Below are positions 20,355-31,500 of a stretch of DNA of 42,510 nt, piece after piece. Source of the stretch: a virus; IMG/VR virus record IMGVR_UViG_3300030329_002799, positions 1 through 42,510 of that record; one strand, written 5' to 3'. The translations under genes and the position numbers were made by a program. Below the pieces are notes generated by a model, which did no database searches, was not told the DNA's origin, and saw nothing but the letters and a program-made list of their open reading frames with translations. The first letter of the stretch is position 1, and every line of letters begins with the position of its first letter.

Positions 20355-21032
20355 ATGACCGACGCATTGGCGACAGTTGACCACGCCGAGCAGGGATGGG
20401 CGGGTGTGGCCTCGAAGGATCAGGCGTTATTGCAGGTCTTGGCCGACGAAGCGGATGAAATGTTCAGTGATGGCCGGGATGTGTACGAGCGGGCCTGCCA
20501 GTTGTTGGCGATGGGCCGTCCGTATCGGCGGTTGTACCGCGAGATGAGTCCGGCGCAGCCCTTGAACCGGCATGGGGGCAAGACGGCGAAGATGTTTGCG
20601 CGGCTCTGGAACGCCCCGGGGACACGGGACTACATCATGGACCTGCGGCGGCGGACCCAGCGGGATATGGTGCAATTCCTCGACGAGAACGCGCCCTTGA
20701 TGCACGATGTGTTGGAGCGGGCCTTGCAGGGAGACGAAGATGTTACGAAAATGCAGGTCGATGTGGCCTTTAAGATGTTCCACCAGCGGTACGGGCGACC
20801 GACGCAGCGGATAGCGCATGAGCACAGTGGCGGCATCACCCACGAGCACCTCCAAGACTCCGAGCAGTCCCTTGTTGCGGCATTTGCCGCCGTCAGTGAA
20901 GACCCCCAGCCCATTATTGATACGGAAGCTGTCGCGGTGGAATCTGGCGAACCAGTGGCTGGAGCGGAACCGGGTGCCGGACATGCCGCCGTTCATCCCG
21001 AGTCCCGAGCACTGGCCGGTGATTCTGGATGA
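20355..21032 (+). CDS. Terminase small subunit (225 aa)
   Basis: AAAGGA lies 7 bases before ATG 20355. The N-terminal half contains a helix-rich segment (YERACQLLAMGRPYRRLYRE) suited to DNA recognition. The middle holds the oligomerisation-like helices (MQVDVAFKMFHQRYGRPTQR), which recur in phage small terminases of the form ...K--L-RYG-P-Q. The last 60 residues are acidic and Ala/Glu-rich. It is directly followed by the large subunit with an overlap, the standard order. It should bind the packaging site, perhaps among the TGACG repeats just upstream, and load the motor. Confidence 0.78.
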   Translation: MTDALATVDHAEQGWAGVASKDQALLQVLADEADEMFSDGRDVYERACQLLAMGRPYRRLYREMSPAQPLNRHGGKTAKMFARLWNAPGTRDYIMDLRRRTQRDMVQFLDENAPLMHDVLERALQGDEDVTKMQVDVAFKMFHQRYGRPTQRIAHEHSGGITHEHLQDSEQSLVAAFAAVSEDPQPIIDTEAVAVESGEPVAGAEPGAGHAAVHPESRALAGDSG

Positions 21033-22317
21033 GGGGCGGGAGCGGCTGGTCGCCGGGGGTGAAGGCTCCGGGAAAAGCCGGGTCGGGGCGCAGGAACTCT
21101 TTGGGATGGCCGAGCCGGGGGAGTTGTACTGGCTAGGCGGCGAGACCTACGACGATACGTTGCGGGAGTTCGAGTACCTCGTCCACCTGTTTGAATCGGT
21201 CGGGGCGATTGAGAGTTCGCGGGGGCCGACCAAGGATGGCTGGGAGATTGATCTGAAAGCGCCGTTCAAGGGGACGCGGATCCGGCCACGCCTCGCCTCG
21301 GACGTGCGGAAGATTGCGTCATACGCGCCGAAAGGCATCCTGATCTGCGAGGCGGCGAAAGTTGCGGAGGAAGCGTTTCAGCGCTTCCGGGGCCGCATCC
21401 GTCGTGGGCAGCACGGGTGGGCCTTGTTTACCGGAACTTTTGAAGGGAGCCTGCACTGGTACGCGGACCAGTTCACGGCATGGCAGGTGCCGGGGGCGGG
21501 CGGCGCGAGCTACAGTATCCCGTCATGGGCGAATCTGGTGTCGTTCCCCGAGGGGGCGAAGGACTCAGAGATCCAGACCCTGCGGGCCTCGATGCCCAGT
21601 GCCCGGTTCATGGAGCGCCATGCGGGAACCCCGGTGCCTCCGGCCACGCTGGTGCATCCCGAGTTTGATCCGAAGGTCCATGTGGGCGACCACCCGTTTA
21701 CAGCGGCTCGCCGACCGGGGGACGGGATGCCGCCGGAGCGCTGGCCGGTGGAACTGGCGATAGACCCCGGCGGGTTGGTGTACGCGGTGTACGCGATCCA
21801 GCGGGATGGAGACATGATCTATATTCGGGACGAGGTGTATGCCACGCCGCCGCAGTCAGTGGCCGAGCGCGTGATCGCCGAGTGCCGGACCCGCCCGTGG
21901 TGGAAGAACGTGACCGGCGGGGTGATCGACATCGCCGGATCGCAGCACAATGGCAACCACAGCCAGATCGACATCTGGTCGGCCCGGACGGGGATCGGCC
22001 TGCGCCGCGCCTACTGGCGGGTGAATGAGGGCATTGACCGCATGAGTACCTACCTGCGGGATCCGGCAGGGGAGGCCAATGGTGAGACGGATCCCCGGGC
22101 GCTGACGAAGATCCTGATCGACCGGAAGTGCCAGTCGCTGGTACGAGAATTCCGGCTCTACCGCCGCCCGGACGTGAAACCGGGACGTGCGATCAGAGAA
22201 TTACCCATAGATGCACATAATCATGGCATAAAAGCGATAAGCTATTGGTTATTGATGTCATTCGGACCAACTGCACGTATGCGACAACGGGCACACGATC
22301 TCGTCTGGAGCGGATAA
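20974..22317 (+). CDS. Terminase large subunit
   Basis: The packaging ATPase-nuclease. Walker A is VAGGEGSGKS, about 26-35 residues after the start. A Walker B-like GILICEA and the coupling motif FTGTFEGS follow. The nuclease domain has AIDPGG and VIDIAG aspartates and DAHNHGIKAISYW near the end. Length is about 447 aa. I chose GTG 20974 (GGAG 9 bases upstream); ATG 20983 is close behind. The frame is open back to ATG 20818, but that stretch is Ser/Pro/Thr-rich and overlaps the small subunit by 215 bases, so it is probably a shadow. Confidence 0.9.
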   Translation: MPDMPPFIPSPEHWPVILDEGRERLVAGGEGSGKSRVGAQELFGMAEPGELYWLGGETYDDTLREFEYLVHLFESVGAIESSRGPTKDGWEIDLKAPFKGTRIRPRLASDVRKIASYAPKGILICEAAKVAEEAFQRFRGRIRRGQHGWALFTGTFEGSLHWYADQFTAWQVPGAGGASYSIPSWANLVSFPEGAKDSEIQTLRASMPSARFMERHAGTPVPPATLVHPEFDPKVHVGDHPFTAARRPGDGMPPERWPVELAIDPGGLVYAVYAIQRDGDMIYIRDEVYATPPQSVAERVIAECRTRPWWKNVTGGVIDIAGSQHNGNHSQIDIWSARTGIGLRRAYWRVNEGIDRMSTYLRDPAGEANGETDPRALTKILIDRKCQSLVREFRLYRRPDVKPGRAIRELPIDAHNHGIKAISYWLLMSFGPTARMRQRAHDLVWSG

Positions 22318-22320
22318 GAC

Positions 22321-24150
22321 ATGGCGTGGGAACCCACACAAGATTACGTCCTTGATCTCAAGGGAGATCTTGAAGGCCGGTATCAGGGCCGCAATGACCG
22401 CATTGACAGTTGGCGCAGCATGTTGCGGGACGACGTGGACATTCAGGTGCCCGAGGCGTATCGCACGACCACACAGGACATTCGACTGGGCCTGCCCCGG
22501 ATCTGGGTGCGGCGCACGGTGGGCGTCCTCACCTCGGAAGACTTCCGGGTCAAGGTGCCGACCCCGCCGGATCCGACGGATGCTGATGTACGGAACGCCG
22601 CATCACGCGAGCGGTTCCTGTCAGCCCTCTGGGGACAGATCGAACGCCAGCAACACATGACGCTATACCACGACCTCGCACATTTCATTGCCGCTGACGG
22701 GCAGGGCTGGCTCAAGCTGGTCTACCGCCCGGATGCGTGGCACACGATGCCCGAGGTGCAGGATCTCTTTGAGGAACGCTCGGATGTCGAAGACCTGACC
22801 GCTGACGAGCAGCGCGAGTATGTCCGCCGGGTGGCGGCATGGAAGCGCGGGGCACCCTCGCCGTTTGCGATCCGGGTGCCGGACCCGACCACGATCTATC
22901 CCCTCTGGGGCGAGTTCGGGCTGGATGCGGTGCTCGAAGTCTCGGAGCGACCGTGGATGCAGGTCCAGCGGATGGGTACCAAGCTGGGGGGCCTGCCACA
23001 GACCACGGACGACAGTAACGACGAGCCGGATCTGGTCAACGTGGTCGAATACTGGGACAAGTACTGCCAGAAGGTCTTGGTGGAAATCAAGGGCGAGTGG
23101 CACGAACTCCCGATGCACAAGCACAACTATGGCTTCGTCCCGTATTTCCATGCACCGGGGTGGAGTGAACCTTCGACCGACCCCGCCGAGCAGCACCTGT
23201 CGGTGCTGACGCCGCTGGAAGGTCAGATCTCGTGGTTATACACGATGCTGACCGCCAAGGGGAACCGGGCATGGCGGACGGGCTACCCGACATACCAGAC
23301 GGATGGGTTCGTCTCCGACCTCGACAGCGAGGACGGCTCACCGAAACCCTTTGAACTAGAGATCGGGAAGGTCCACCCGCTGATGCCGGGGGCCGATAAG
23401 GGGATCTTCGAGGTGCCCTTACCGAATTACAGCGATGACTTTGAGCAACTGTTCGGCGTCCTTGCGGCGGCGAGCGAATCGTCCCAGATGTCCGATGCAG
23501 CGACCGGAGGGGGCGCGTTTGCCGGAGAAAGCGGGTATTTCCGCTCCTTGCAGGCGCAGTTATCGCGGGTGCCATTTGACCAGTTGGGCGAGAGCTTGGC
23601 CCGGTCGATTGGCGATTGCATGGCCCGGATCCTTGAACTGGTGGAAAACCGGGTGCGGGATGTGGTGCCGGTGCGCTACAGCGATAAGAATGTCCGCGAG
23701 TGGATCTCGATTGGTCCCGAGCAGATTGATGGCTACTACGATGTCGAGGTGGTGGTCCGCAGTGGTGACCCGATGAATCAGGTTGCCCTTGAAAACCACT
23801 ACATGAATGTCTGGCGCGGTGGCTTTATGCCGCAGCGCACGGCGCTGGAACGTGCCGGGGTCGAAGGCCCCGAAGAAATGATCGACGAACTGGCGTGGGA
23901 GAAGATCCTCGCCAGTCCCGAAGTACAGGGCTGGATGCTCGAATACACGCTGGCCCGTATGGGCCGCTTGCCGCGACCAACGCCGCAACCGCTGCTTGGT
24001 CCTGATGGGCAACCGATGATGAGCGCTGCCGAGGGTGGAGCCGCGTTTGGCGGGAGACCCGCCGGACAGCCGTCACAACCCGGCGTGGGCCAACCCGTAC
24101 AGGGTCCGGCCAACCAGCCGGGGCCGCAACAGGTTGAGGTGGGCCGCTAA
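22321..24150 (+). CDS. Portal protein (609 aa)
   Basis: It follows TerL by 3 bases and has the length of SPP1-type portals extended at both ends. The sequence starts with helices (MAWEPTQDYVLDLKGDLEGR), has an alpha/beta wing with VRRTVGVLTSEDFRVKVPTP and DPTTIYPLWGEFG, and the clip/crown helices (FEQLFGVLAAASESSQMSDA, YFRSLQAQLSRVPFDQLGES). The C terminus is Pro/Gln/Gly-rich, possibly disordered. The portal ring at the capsid vertex is the DNA channel and terminase docking site. It ends in a TAATG overlap. Confidence 0.85.
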   Translation: MAWEPTQDYVLDLKGDLEGRYQGRNDRIDSWRSMLRDDVDIQVPEAYRTTTQDIRLGLPRIWVRRTVGVLTSEDFRVKVPTPPDPTDADVRNAASRERFLSALWGQIERQQHMTLYHDLAHFIAADGQGWLKLVYRPDAWHTMPEVQDLFEERSDVEDLTADEQREYVRRVAAWKRGAPSPFAIRVPDPTTIYPLWGEFGLDAVLEVSERPWMQVQRMGTKLGGLPQTTDDSNDEPDLVNVVEYWDKYCQKVLVEIKGEWHELPMHKHNYGFVPYFHAPGWSEPSTDPAEQHLSVLTPLEGQISWLYTMLTAKGNRAWRTGYPTYQTDGFVSDLDSEDGSPKPFELEIGKVHPLMPGADKGIFEVPLPNYSDDFEQLFGVLAAASESSQMSDAATGGGAFAGESGYFRSLQAQLSRVPFDQLGESLARSIGDCMARILELVENRVRDVVPVRYSDKNVREWISIGPEQIDGYYDVEVVVRSGDPMNQVALENHYMNVWRGGFMPQRTALERAGVEGPEEMIDELAWEKILASPEVQGWMLEYTLARMGRLPRPTPQPLLGPDGQPMMSAAEGGAAFGGRPAGQPSQPGVGQPVQGPANQPGPQQVEVGR

Positions 24151-24536
24151 TGGCGCTTGAGAATCCGTTCCTGTTACCGCGCAAGCTCGATGGCTCCGTA
24201 CCTGACCCCACGCATCAGCGGGGGTGGGCGGATCAGGACGATCCGACCCGGCTTTCACGGTTTTCAATGGTCGGAGAGCGTATGATTGTCAAGGCCCTAG
24301 CCGGATTAAGTGCATTTGCCGACGAGCAGTACGGGACTGACCAGATCCCCCTGACCGAGGCCGAGGAACTGATGATGGAAGCAAGCAAGGGAACCAGCGA
24401 TCTTGAGGCCGAGGCCGGGATCTTTGGGGTGGATCAGGTGATGGAGAACCGCATGGAGACCTTGAAACAGGGACTGGCTCCGCATCGCCCCCCTGAAATG
24501 GCTCCCTTAGAAGAGGAGTTGCCCCGTGGCCTCTGA
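24150..24536 (+). CDS. Hypothetical 128-aa protein after portal
   Basis: It starts in TAATG with the portal gene and overlaps the next gene by 11 bases. The protein is acidic with a helical middle (VGERMIVKALAGLSAFADEQ; LTEAEELMMEASKGTSDLEA) and a Pro-rich end. No named family is evident. Close coupling to the portal suggests a small head or connector accessory protein. Confidence 0.75.
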   Translation: MALENPFLLPRKLDGSVPDPTHQRGWADQDDPTRLSRFSMVGERMIVKALAGLSAFADEQYGTDQIPLTEAEELMMEASKGTSDLEAEAGIFGVDQVMENRMETLKQGLAPHRPPEMAPLEEELPRGL

Positions 24537-27180
24537 CAAGAAGTACACGGTCTTGGTCCCTGATCAAAACCTCAAGAACATAGAGTTTGATCTCACCAGC
24601 ATGACCCGCGCAGACATCGACTTGCTGTTCAACCAGTTGCAGACCCTCCATACGATGTTTCAGGAAACGATACAAGCCGGGGTGGGGTATGACCTTGAAA
24701 GGTTACGGGTACACGTAGATGCGTTGAGCCGGTTCGGGCATAGTATGCCTCGGCGAGAGCGGGGGACTATCGGGGAGGTTCTTACACCAGAGTCTGTGCT
24801 GGGCGTGTCTATTCTTACACCAGAGCGATTACAAGAGGTTCCGCGAACAGGCTCAGGATTTGCCTTTCAGACCGATCCTCCATCGTCAATACCATCCCCT
24901 GAACCCGGGCCTGCCTACGAGTCTGAGCTTAGGGATAAATGGGCGCGGGCCGCGTCGAGGATCAAGACGGGGTATAACAGCGCACTTCAGGCGATGGCTA
25001 ATATGGTGGGGGACAAGAAGATCGGACCCGCTGGCGATGCACGGGACGCGCGGCGCGACGATACGATACTAGCCCTCCGTGCGAAAGGCGAGTCTGACGA
25101 CGAATCGGTAGCTGCGGGTCTCCCCTCGGCCCCCGGCATTGAAACTGGTCGGGGGATCGCAGGGTCGGAGCAGTACAAAAGAATTGATAAATGGATCAAC
25201 GACTATGACATGCTCAAGCAAGAGGATAAGGATGCCCTGTACAACGAGGTGTACGTGGCCCTGCGGGATGCGCGGGAGCGGGTTAGTCAGGGTCTTACAG
25301 CGGCGTACGTAGACGAAGCAGGTATCCAGCACAGGTCTGTGGATGACATTGTGGGGGACGTCGGAGTGCGGCTCACGGCCTTCAAGAAGGAAGCCGAGGC
25401 CGCTCCGACAGTGGAAAGCATCCGGGCGAACGAGTTCGCGGAGGGCTTCAAGCAGAGAGTCGCTGACACCATAAGCCGCAGGGGTGGGACATATGAGGCG
25501 TCAGCGATTCCGGGCATCGTAGAGGACGCGGCCCGAGCTACCGCCGAGGCCCTAGTGGGCCTGCCTGATACGCCTGAAGGGGCTGTCGCCACAGACCTGA
25601 TGGACGTTCAACTAATTATGAGCATTGCTCAAGACTATCTGAGTAAAAAGGGCGGTCTTGATGAAGACGCCGCAGGCCGGATAGCAGAAAACCTTGGGCT
25701 GGTCCTCAAAGATCCCGGCGCCTATACGGTTGACCGTAAGCCTGAAGACACGCAGGCGCTTACCCGAGAGTGGACGGCAGTCTTTCTCGACAGACTCACG
25801 CAGGTGGAGACACAGGCGGATAGAGACTACCCCGGAGGGTTGGCGGCACTCAAGGGAAATCCTCAAGCGGTACTGGACCTAGTAACTCGGGCTGCGGATG
25901 ATGCGAACTCGATGACGGTGCTGCCTGAGGGGGTGGATATTACGGCCGTCAGTAACACCGCCCTAATCGAGCGAGAGGCTGGCCGCTTGCTTGCTGGAGG
26001 TCTCGACCCGGAGACGCAAGCCGCTATTCATGAGCGATATGGGGCACCTCCGGGGGCGACCGAGGCGGCGGGCAAGCGACAAGTCTTTACGCAAGACCAG
26101 ACGATCCGAACGGCGTGGATGGAGGCTTTTTCAGCGGACTTCAACGCTCGCATTGAAAGGGCCGGTCGTACGTCTGGCGAGCGAGCGGAACTCCGAAACA
26201 ACCCTGCACAGGTGGAGGGTCTTGCCAAGCTTGCTGCGTCAACGGCCAGTTCCATGATCAGGGGGTCTAGCCCGGAATACCGAAACCTCACAGACGCTGA
26301 CATGATGAACATGGACTACTTTCTCCGCGAGGTGGGTGCCCAGCTTAATGCGGGGTTGACCCCGGAGATGCAGGAGAGATTGCAGGCATCGTATGGCCTT
26401 GAGTCTTCGGTAAAGGCGTCAGATTCCCGCTTGGATGCCGCGAGAGCCGTCAAGGATGGGTTGGCCGCAAGGATTGGTGACGGCACCGATCCCATGACGG
26501 CGCAGGAGGCCGAACGGATCTTCGGGTACGTGACCAACACCCTGCGACAACTGGACGACGATGGTCGCCCGCTGGATCGGGAGCGTTCCGCGCAGGAAGT
26601 CGAGCTACTGCGCGGGTTTGAAGGGCTTACGGTAGACCAAGCCCAGAGACACGCCGCGTCCATTATTGATACCCGTGCGGCCATCCGCGAGGCCGAGCGC
26701 GAAAAAGAAAACCTGATGTTTACGCGAGCGCAGGGACTGGAAGCTGCGGAAGAAGCGCGAACCCGATATGGCCGCGAAGAGCAGATGGGGGTTCGCACAG
26801 ACATTCGCGACATGCAGCAGCGCCAGCAGGAGCAGACCACCGGGATTCATCGAGCCGTGGCTGCGGCCCAGCAACAGATGGCTTCCGAGTACTTAGGACA
26901 AGCCCCGATGTTTGGCCCGGTGACCCCGGGAGCCAAGATCGGTGGAGCTAATATCTATGAGCAACTGGCGGGCAGTCGGGGCATTGTAGATCCCGGCTAC
27001 CTAGAGTACGGGAGCGCGGTGCCAAGCCTGCCGCAGGCCTCGGACATGCAGGCGTTCCACGAAGCACTGGCGAGCGCACGAGCGAAACTGGCCTACGGGA
27101 CAGAGGCAGAAGCAATGGCTGGGCTTCCCGAGTACACTCCAGAACCCGGTGTCTCCGCACCGGGGTCAATCAGGCGCTAG
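24526..27180 (+). CDS. Large helical virion protein (884 aa), candidate internal or ejection protein
   Basis: GAGGAG lies 8 bases before GTG 24526. The protein is long, helical, rich in Ala, Glu and Arg, with no cysteines or membrane spans that I can see. Repeated helical blocks occur (LEDAAGRIAENLGLVLKDPG-like; AQEAERIFGYVTNTLRQLDD; AEREKENLMFTRAQGLEAAE). It lies between portal and scaffold where no tail genes are expected. The composition resembles podovirus internal core proteins released into the host with DNA. This is inference; no catalytic motif is seen. Confidence 0.7.
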   Translation: MASDKKYTVLVPDQNLKNIEFDLTSMTRADIDLLFNQLQTLHTMFQETIQAGVGYDLERLRVHVDALSRFGHSMPRRERGTIGEVLTPESVLGVSILTPERLQEVPRTGSGFAFQTDPPSSIPSPEPGPAYESELRDKWARAASRIKTGYNSALQAMANMVGDKKIGPAGDARDARRDDTILALRAKGESDDESVAAGLPSAPGIETGRGIAGSEQYKRIDKWINDYDMLKQEDKDALYNEVYVALRDARERVSQGLTAAYVDEAGIQHRSVDDIVGDVGVRLTAFKKEAEAAPTVESIRANEFAEGFKQRVADTISRRGGTYEASAIPGIVEDAARATAEALVGLPDTPEGAVATDLMDVQLIMSIAQDYLSKKGGLDEDAAGRIAENLGLVLKDPGAYTVDRKPEDTQALTREWTAVFLDRLTQVETQADRDYPGGLAALKGNPQAVLDLVTRAADDANSMTVLPEGVDITAVSNTALIEREAGRLLAGGLDPETQAAIHERYGAPPGATEAAGKRQVFTQDQTIRTAWMEAFSADFNARIERAGRTSGERAELRNNPAQVEGLAKLAASTASSMIRGSSPEYRNLTDADMMNMDYFLREVGAQLNAGLTPEMQERLQASYGLESSVKASDSRLDAARAVKDGLAARIGDGTDPMTAQEAERIFGYVTNTLRQLDDDGRPLDRERSAQEVELLRGFEGLTVDQAQRHAASIIDTRAAIREAEREKENLMFTRAQGLEAAEEARTRYGREEQMGVRTDIRDMQQRQQEQTTGIHRAVAAAQQQMASEYLGQAPMFGPVTPGAKIGGANIYEQLAGSRGIVDPGYLEYGSAVPSLPQASDMQAFHEALASARAKLAYGTEAEAMAGLPEYTPEPGVSAPGSIRR

Positions 27181-27218
27181 AATGGCACTGGGCACTGTAG
27201 GCAAAGGACCGAGGTAAC

Positions 27219-28502
27219 GTGGAACCAGATACGGCCATAGCCCCCACAGGGTTAACAAAAAAGCAACTCGCCGACTGGGATTATTTCAACCATCTGTACC
27301 GGCATAATCTTCGCGCCAACCAAATTGGCGAGGCGGACAAGTGGAGACAGCGCCGGGATGCCATTGCTCCACGTGCCCCTGTCGCACAGACCCCGTTAGC
27401 CGGTGCGCCCACAGGTTTTGACACAAGCATTATTGCCCCTTCTCCCACTCAGCTATTCTCCGAAGCCATTAACAACCGTCAACAGGCACCGCCCGCTGGA
27501 GGCGGAGGGTCATCCAGTAGCACCTCGGTAGCTAACAAACCACCTGAATGGGTGGCCCCTACGGCGCGAGAGAACCTGTCCTACCTGATCCAGCAGCCAC
27601 AGCTTGTGCCTTCGGATCGACGGGCAGCGGCGACGGCAAGAGACGGGCAATCTATATGGGGGCAGAAGTACGAGACGCGCAAACTCTTCCTCGACACTTA
27701 TGGCGAAGACTTTGAGCGTGTGTGGAAAGAGCAGCACGAGGCAGGGTTGCCACCGACACCGACACCGATAGCAACAACAGCAACGGAGACAGCACAGACA
27801 CCGGGTGGTGAGACAGCCGAGCAGAGAGAAGCACGGGAGAGGCGTCAGAACGCGGAGTCTAGGGCACGTGCAGCCAGCGGGGGACCACCACCCGTAGTGG
27901 ATGCGCCGGTACATACCGGGTCGCCCACACCATATGCGCCGTCTTCCGTCGGGGGACAGGAACAGGAAGCCTTTAACGCGGCTATCGAAGAAATCGCGAC
28001 CAAGCTCGCGACCACTGAAGATGAGATGCGAAAGACGCAGGCCGTGATGGTGGGCTTGGATCAGGCCCGGATAGACACCGAGCAGCAACAGGCCGCCGCC
28101 GCCCAGCAGCTTCAGGCGCTGGACATACTTTCTGACCCGCGTACAAGTTTCTTTGAGCAGTTCTCACGAGCGCCGCGAGGCACCCCGATCCAGATTGGAC
28201 CGGAACTCTCAGCCGTGATGCGCGGACAGACGATCCCTGCATATGGCGAGATACGTCACTACACGCCGGGGCAACCCCAGCTTGAAACGATTGCCAACGA
28301 CCCCGAGTCCATCCGCCGAGCCTTTGAAGGGGCAGTGGGGCGACTCACCACGGAGAGTATCCAGAATCTCTCCCCACGGGCGATAGACCAACTGAGCGTA
28401 CTGGGACAGATCGGCGGGTACTTCCCGACCGACGTGTTCCGCGCACGGGAAGCCGCCATTCCCAAGCAGCCACGCCTCGTCCGTAGTCTGCAACTCGGAT
28501 AA
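27219..28502 (+). CDS. Virion-associated protein (427 aa), function unknown
   Basis: GAGG sits 5 bases before GTG 27219. The first 230 residues are low-complexity, rich in Pro, Ala and Thr (e.g. PPTPTPIATTATETAQTPGG), and probably disordered. The second half has a coiled coil (EEIATKLATTEDEMRKTQAV ... RIDTEQQQAAAAQQLQALDI) and a compact C terminus. Placed between two very large proteins of the head module, it may be the middle component of an internal core or ejection complex, like the three-protein sets of podoviruses. Confidence 0.68.
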   Translation: MEPDTAIAPTGLTKKQLADWDYFNHLYRHNLRANQIGEADKWRQRRDAIAPRAPVAQTPLAGAPTGFDTSIIAPSPTQLFSEAINNRQQAPPAGGGGSSSSTSVANKPPEWVAPTARENLSYLIQQPQLVPSDRRAAATARDGQSIWGQKYETRKLFLDTYGEDFERVWKEQHEAGLPPTPTPIATTATETAQTPGGETAEQREARERRQNAESRARAASGGPPPVVDAPVHTGSPTPYAPSSVGGQEQEAFNAAIEEIATKLATTEDEMRKTQAVMVGLDQARIDTEQQQAAAAQQLQALDILSDPRTSFFEQFSRAPRGTPIQIGPELSAVMRGQTIPAYGEIRHYTPGQPQLETIANDPESIRRAFEGAVGRLTTESIQNLSPRAIDQLSVLGQIGGYFPTDVFRAREAAIPKQPRLVRSLQLG

Positions 28503-28505
28503 CCG

Positions 28506-31500
28506 ATGGCCACACTGGGCCGTCGCTCTCTCCGGCCTCGACGGGGATCTGTCGCGACCCGCTCTGCGTTTAGCCAGCTTCAGTCGGACCTGTTCACCCG
28601 TAAAACTGACCGCCAGATGCGGAACATGGAGAGCGAGTCGTTTAATCGAGCGGCGACGGCTGAAATCGAGCGGTTGCAGGCCAATCCTCGCTACCAGCAG
28701 CACGAGAAAGACGACGAACCGGGCATCTACAAGGTGCCGGGAGTCAAGGGCTTCTGGGAAGGCACAGGGACCGCGCTGGGTGGCGCACTGGACATACTGG
28801 GCAAGCCCGCAGCAATCCTGCCGGGAACAATACAGGCCGTACAGGAAGGCCGACCCTTCTGGGAAGGGATTGGCGATGCCCTGTGGGGCGACAAGCAAGA
28901 TCTCAACTTTGCGACCGTTTTTGAAAAAGCCGGGTGGGAGCATGAAGGTTCCAGAAATGTCATGGGCTTCGCACTGGACGTGGTACTGGACCCGCTGAAC
29001 CTCTTCGCCATCGCCAAGGTGCGGTCCCTGACGGGCAAGGTCATCGAAGGCGTGCAGGGGCCGATTGCAGCCGTCCCCATACGCGGGAAAACGGTGGGCC
29101 AGCGCATGGATGCGTTTTCCGAGCCAGTGCAGCGACGGTTTGCCAAGCTTTTTAGCCCCCGCATCGGTCTCGGGCAGGGCGACACCTACTGGGAACTGCG
29201 TCGGCGGCATCGGAACAATCCAGAACAGTTAAAGATTGTCGAAGAGATGATCGAGCATGATCGGGTCTGGAAAAACTTCTCGTCGGACAAGGACAAGCTC
29301 GCCGCGTCAGAGTTTTACGAAGTCCTGCACGGGGAGCGCAAGGCATGGGCCTTGCGGGATCAAGGGCGGATGGGCCGGGAGGCGGCGACCGAGGCTGAGG
29401 CGACCCGGATCGCGGACGACTTCCTCGCGACGATCCAGACCGATGATGACTTGGCCCGTGCTATTGGGAACGTCCTGCATCGGTTCCGGCACGATCTTGA
29501 CGAGGTGGCGGGCATGAAGAAGCCAGCGGCCCTGCGGACACGGAAAGAGACTGGCGAGATCATTGACGCGGCGACCGGGGAAGTCCATGTTCCGCGACCA
29601 GAGACTGAATCCATGCGGTACGACATTGGCGCGTCTGCATTGGAGACGCTGGGGCGAGAGGGGCGGGTAACCATCGGCGGCGAGGTTATTGAAATGGGCG
29701 TAGCCGGTCGCGAAGGCTTCTCCATTAACGGGTTGGGCAGCATTGCGAAGACGGTGCAGTTACTGTACGGAGCGCAGGCGAACACATGGCGAGCCGGTAG
29801 CAAGCATTTGCCGCTCTTGCAGGCCCGAGGGCGCATCCGGGAGCTTTCCGAGCAACTCTGGGGCAACTTTCATGCGACCGAGAGTTTCTACTACCCCAAG
29901 TTCATGCCGGACATGCAGGTACTAAACAATCTAGAGAAGTCAGGCACGAAGGCAGCGCGGGTGCAAAAAAGCCAGCGGGCACTGGCCTCGAAGTCGGGCC
30001 GGGACGCGCCGGTGGAAATGGACTTCCGGGTAGCGTACATCCACGATATCGCCGCTCGACGACAGGGGTTTGAGGCCCAGAAGATCATCTCAACCAAAAT
30101 GCTCCGGGGACTTGCGCCGACAGGCCGCGCAGCGCCCTTTCTGTTCAAGGAGTTGCGGGAGAAGCAGGTGGACCTTCAGCGGCGATACGGCAAACTGCTC
30201 GCCGGGGAAGGCAACCTGCAAACCGGCAACGAGGTGGAAAACGTCCTGCGGGAATGGGTGGCCTCAGCGCCCGACGCTACGCGGTCGATTGACGAGCAAA
30301 TCGACGAGTTTCTTAACCAGTTGGGGGTGCTGCCCGAAGCGTCGATGGACATGCGCTGGAAGACTACCCCGCGACAGCAACGCCGCCTTGACGAAGCGAG
30401 TGAAGCCCGCGAACGGCTCGCAGGACTGCGGATGCAGGTTGACCGGAGTGCCCGTGACCCGCAGGGGCGGTTTGTATCGGCGCGGGTCACCGCAGCCGAC
30501 GAAGCGGCGCTTGCGAAGGGCGAGAGCATTGAGAAAGGGTTGGCCTCCTACCACGACTGGGCACAGAAGGTGCGACAGGATCTGCGGGATGTCTTGGAAA
30601 GCACTCCGCGTGACGGCGAGGGGGTCTTCACCCGGGGCGAAGGGCACAGCCTGTTGAGCGGGACGGAAGCCGGGGCTGCACTGGACGACGCGCTCAAGGA
30701 AGCGGGGCAACTTGTTGGCGGCACGGACCAGTCCTCGTGGATTCTTCCTGATGTGGTGGCTGGCTCGCTGAACAAGTTCAACGATCCGTATGAATTGACC
30801 GGCTTCCTGCGGACAGTGGATGCGTTTAATAACTTCTGGAAACCCACCGTGACCGTGTTCCCGCTGTTCGTGTCCTTCTTTACGAGAAACGCCATCGGAC
30901 TGGTCCAGAACCTCGCCCTGAGCGGGATGGGGCCGCAGGCGATTACCAGCGGCACGATGCGGTCCATGGGCATCATGCGAAAAGGGATGTTTAACGAGTA
31001 CGGGCGTGTGTCAGGAACGCTGAACGCTGAAGGCCATCGAAAGGTCGCTGCGCGGCACTTTAACGTGGAACCGGAGCAGGTCACGGAGCAGATGCTCCGT
31101 GATGTGAAGCCTGCGTACGATTTCAGTCAGCCCGAGTTGTTGCGGGAAGCACAAAAGCACGGGGGGATGCAGGTCGGATCAAGAGACCTTGCCCCGCTGG
31201 ACGTAGGCGCTCCGGGGCGAGAAGGGCTGGCGAGTGAAGCCGCCGCGTCCATGCGTGGAGAAGCCGTCTTCGCTGGAGGCACTCGACCGAGAGCCGGGGC
31301 CGGGGTTGAAGAGTTCCGTGGACCCACCGGGGGCGTGCGGGCGACAGGCCGCAAGTTCTGGAGTGCGCTGACCAACGACGATGCTATTCGACTTACGCCA
31401 ATGGAGCGCACCAAGGCGGTGATCGCAAACTACGACCAAGGCTTAAAAGAGCGCCACGGGTTCAACCTGTTCGGGTACGGGACATCGTTCAACCAGTACA

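Noticed and set aside
20818-20973. N-terminal extension of the large terminase
   Set aside because: It would overlap the small terminase by 215 bases and reads as low-complexity Ser/Thr/Pro, typical of a frame shadow; better starts lie at 20974 or 20983.
28209-29210. 333-aa open frame on the minus strand
   Set aside because: It lies opposite the start of the 1404-aa virion gene and the end of the 427-aa gene, has no ribosome site, and its composition (Arg, Pro, His, Leu) is that of an antisense shadow.
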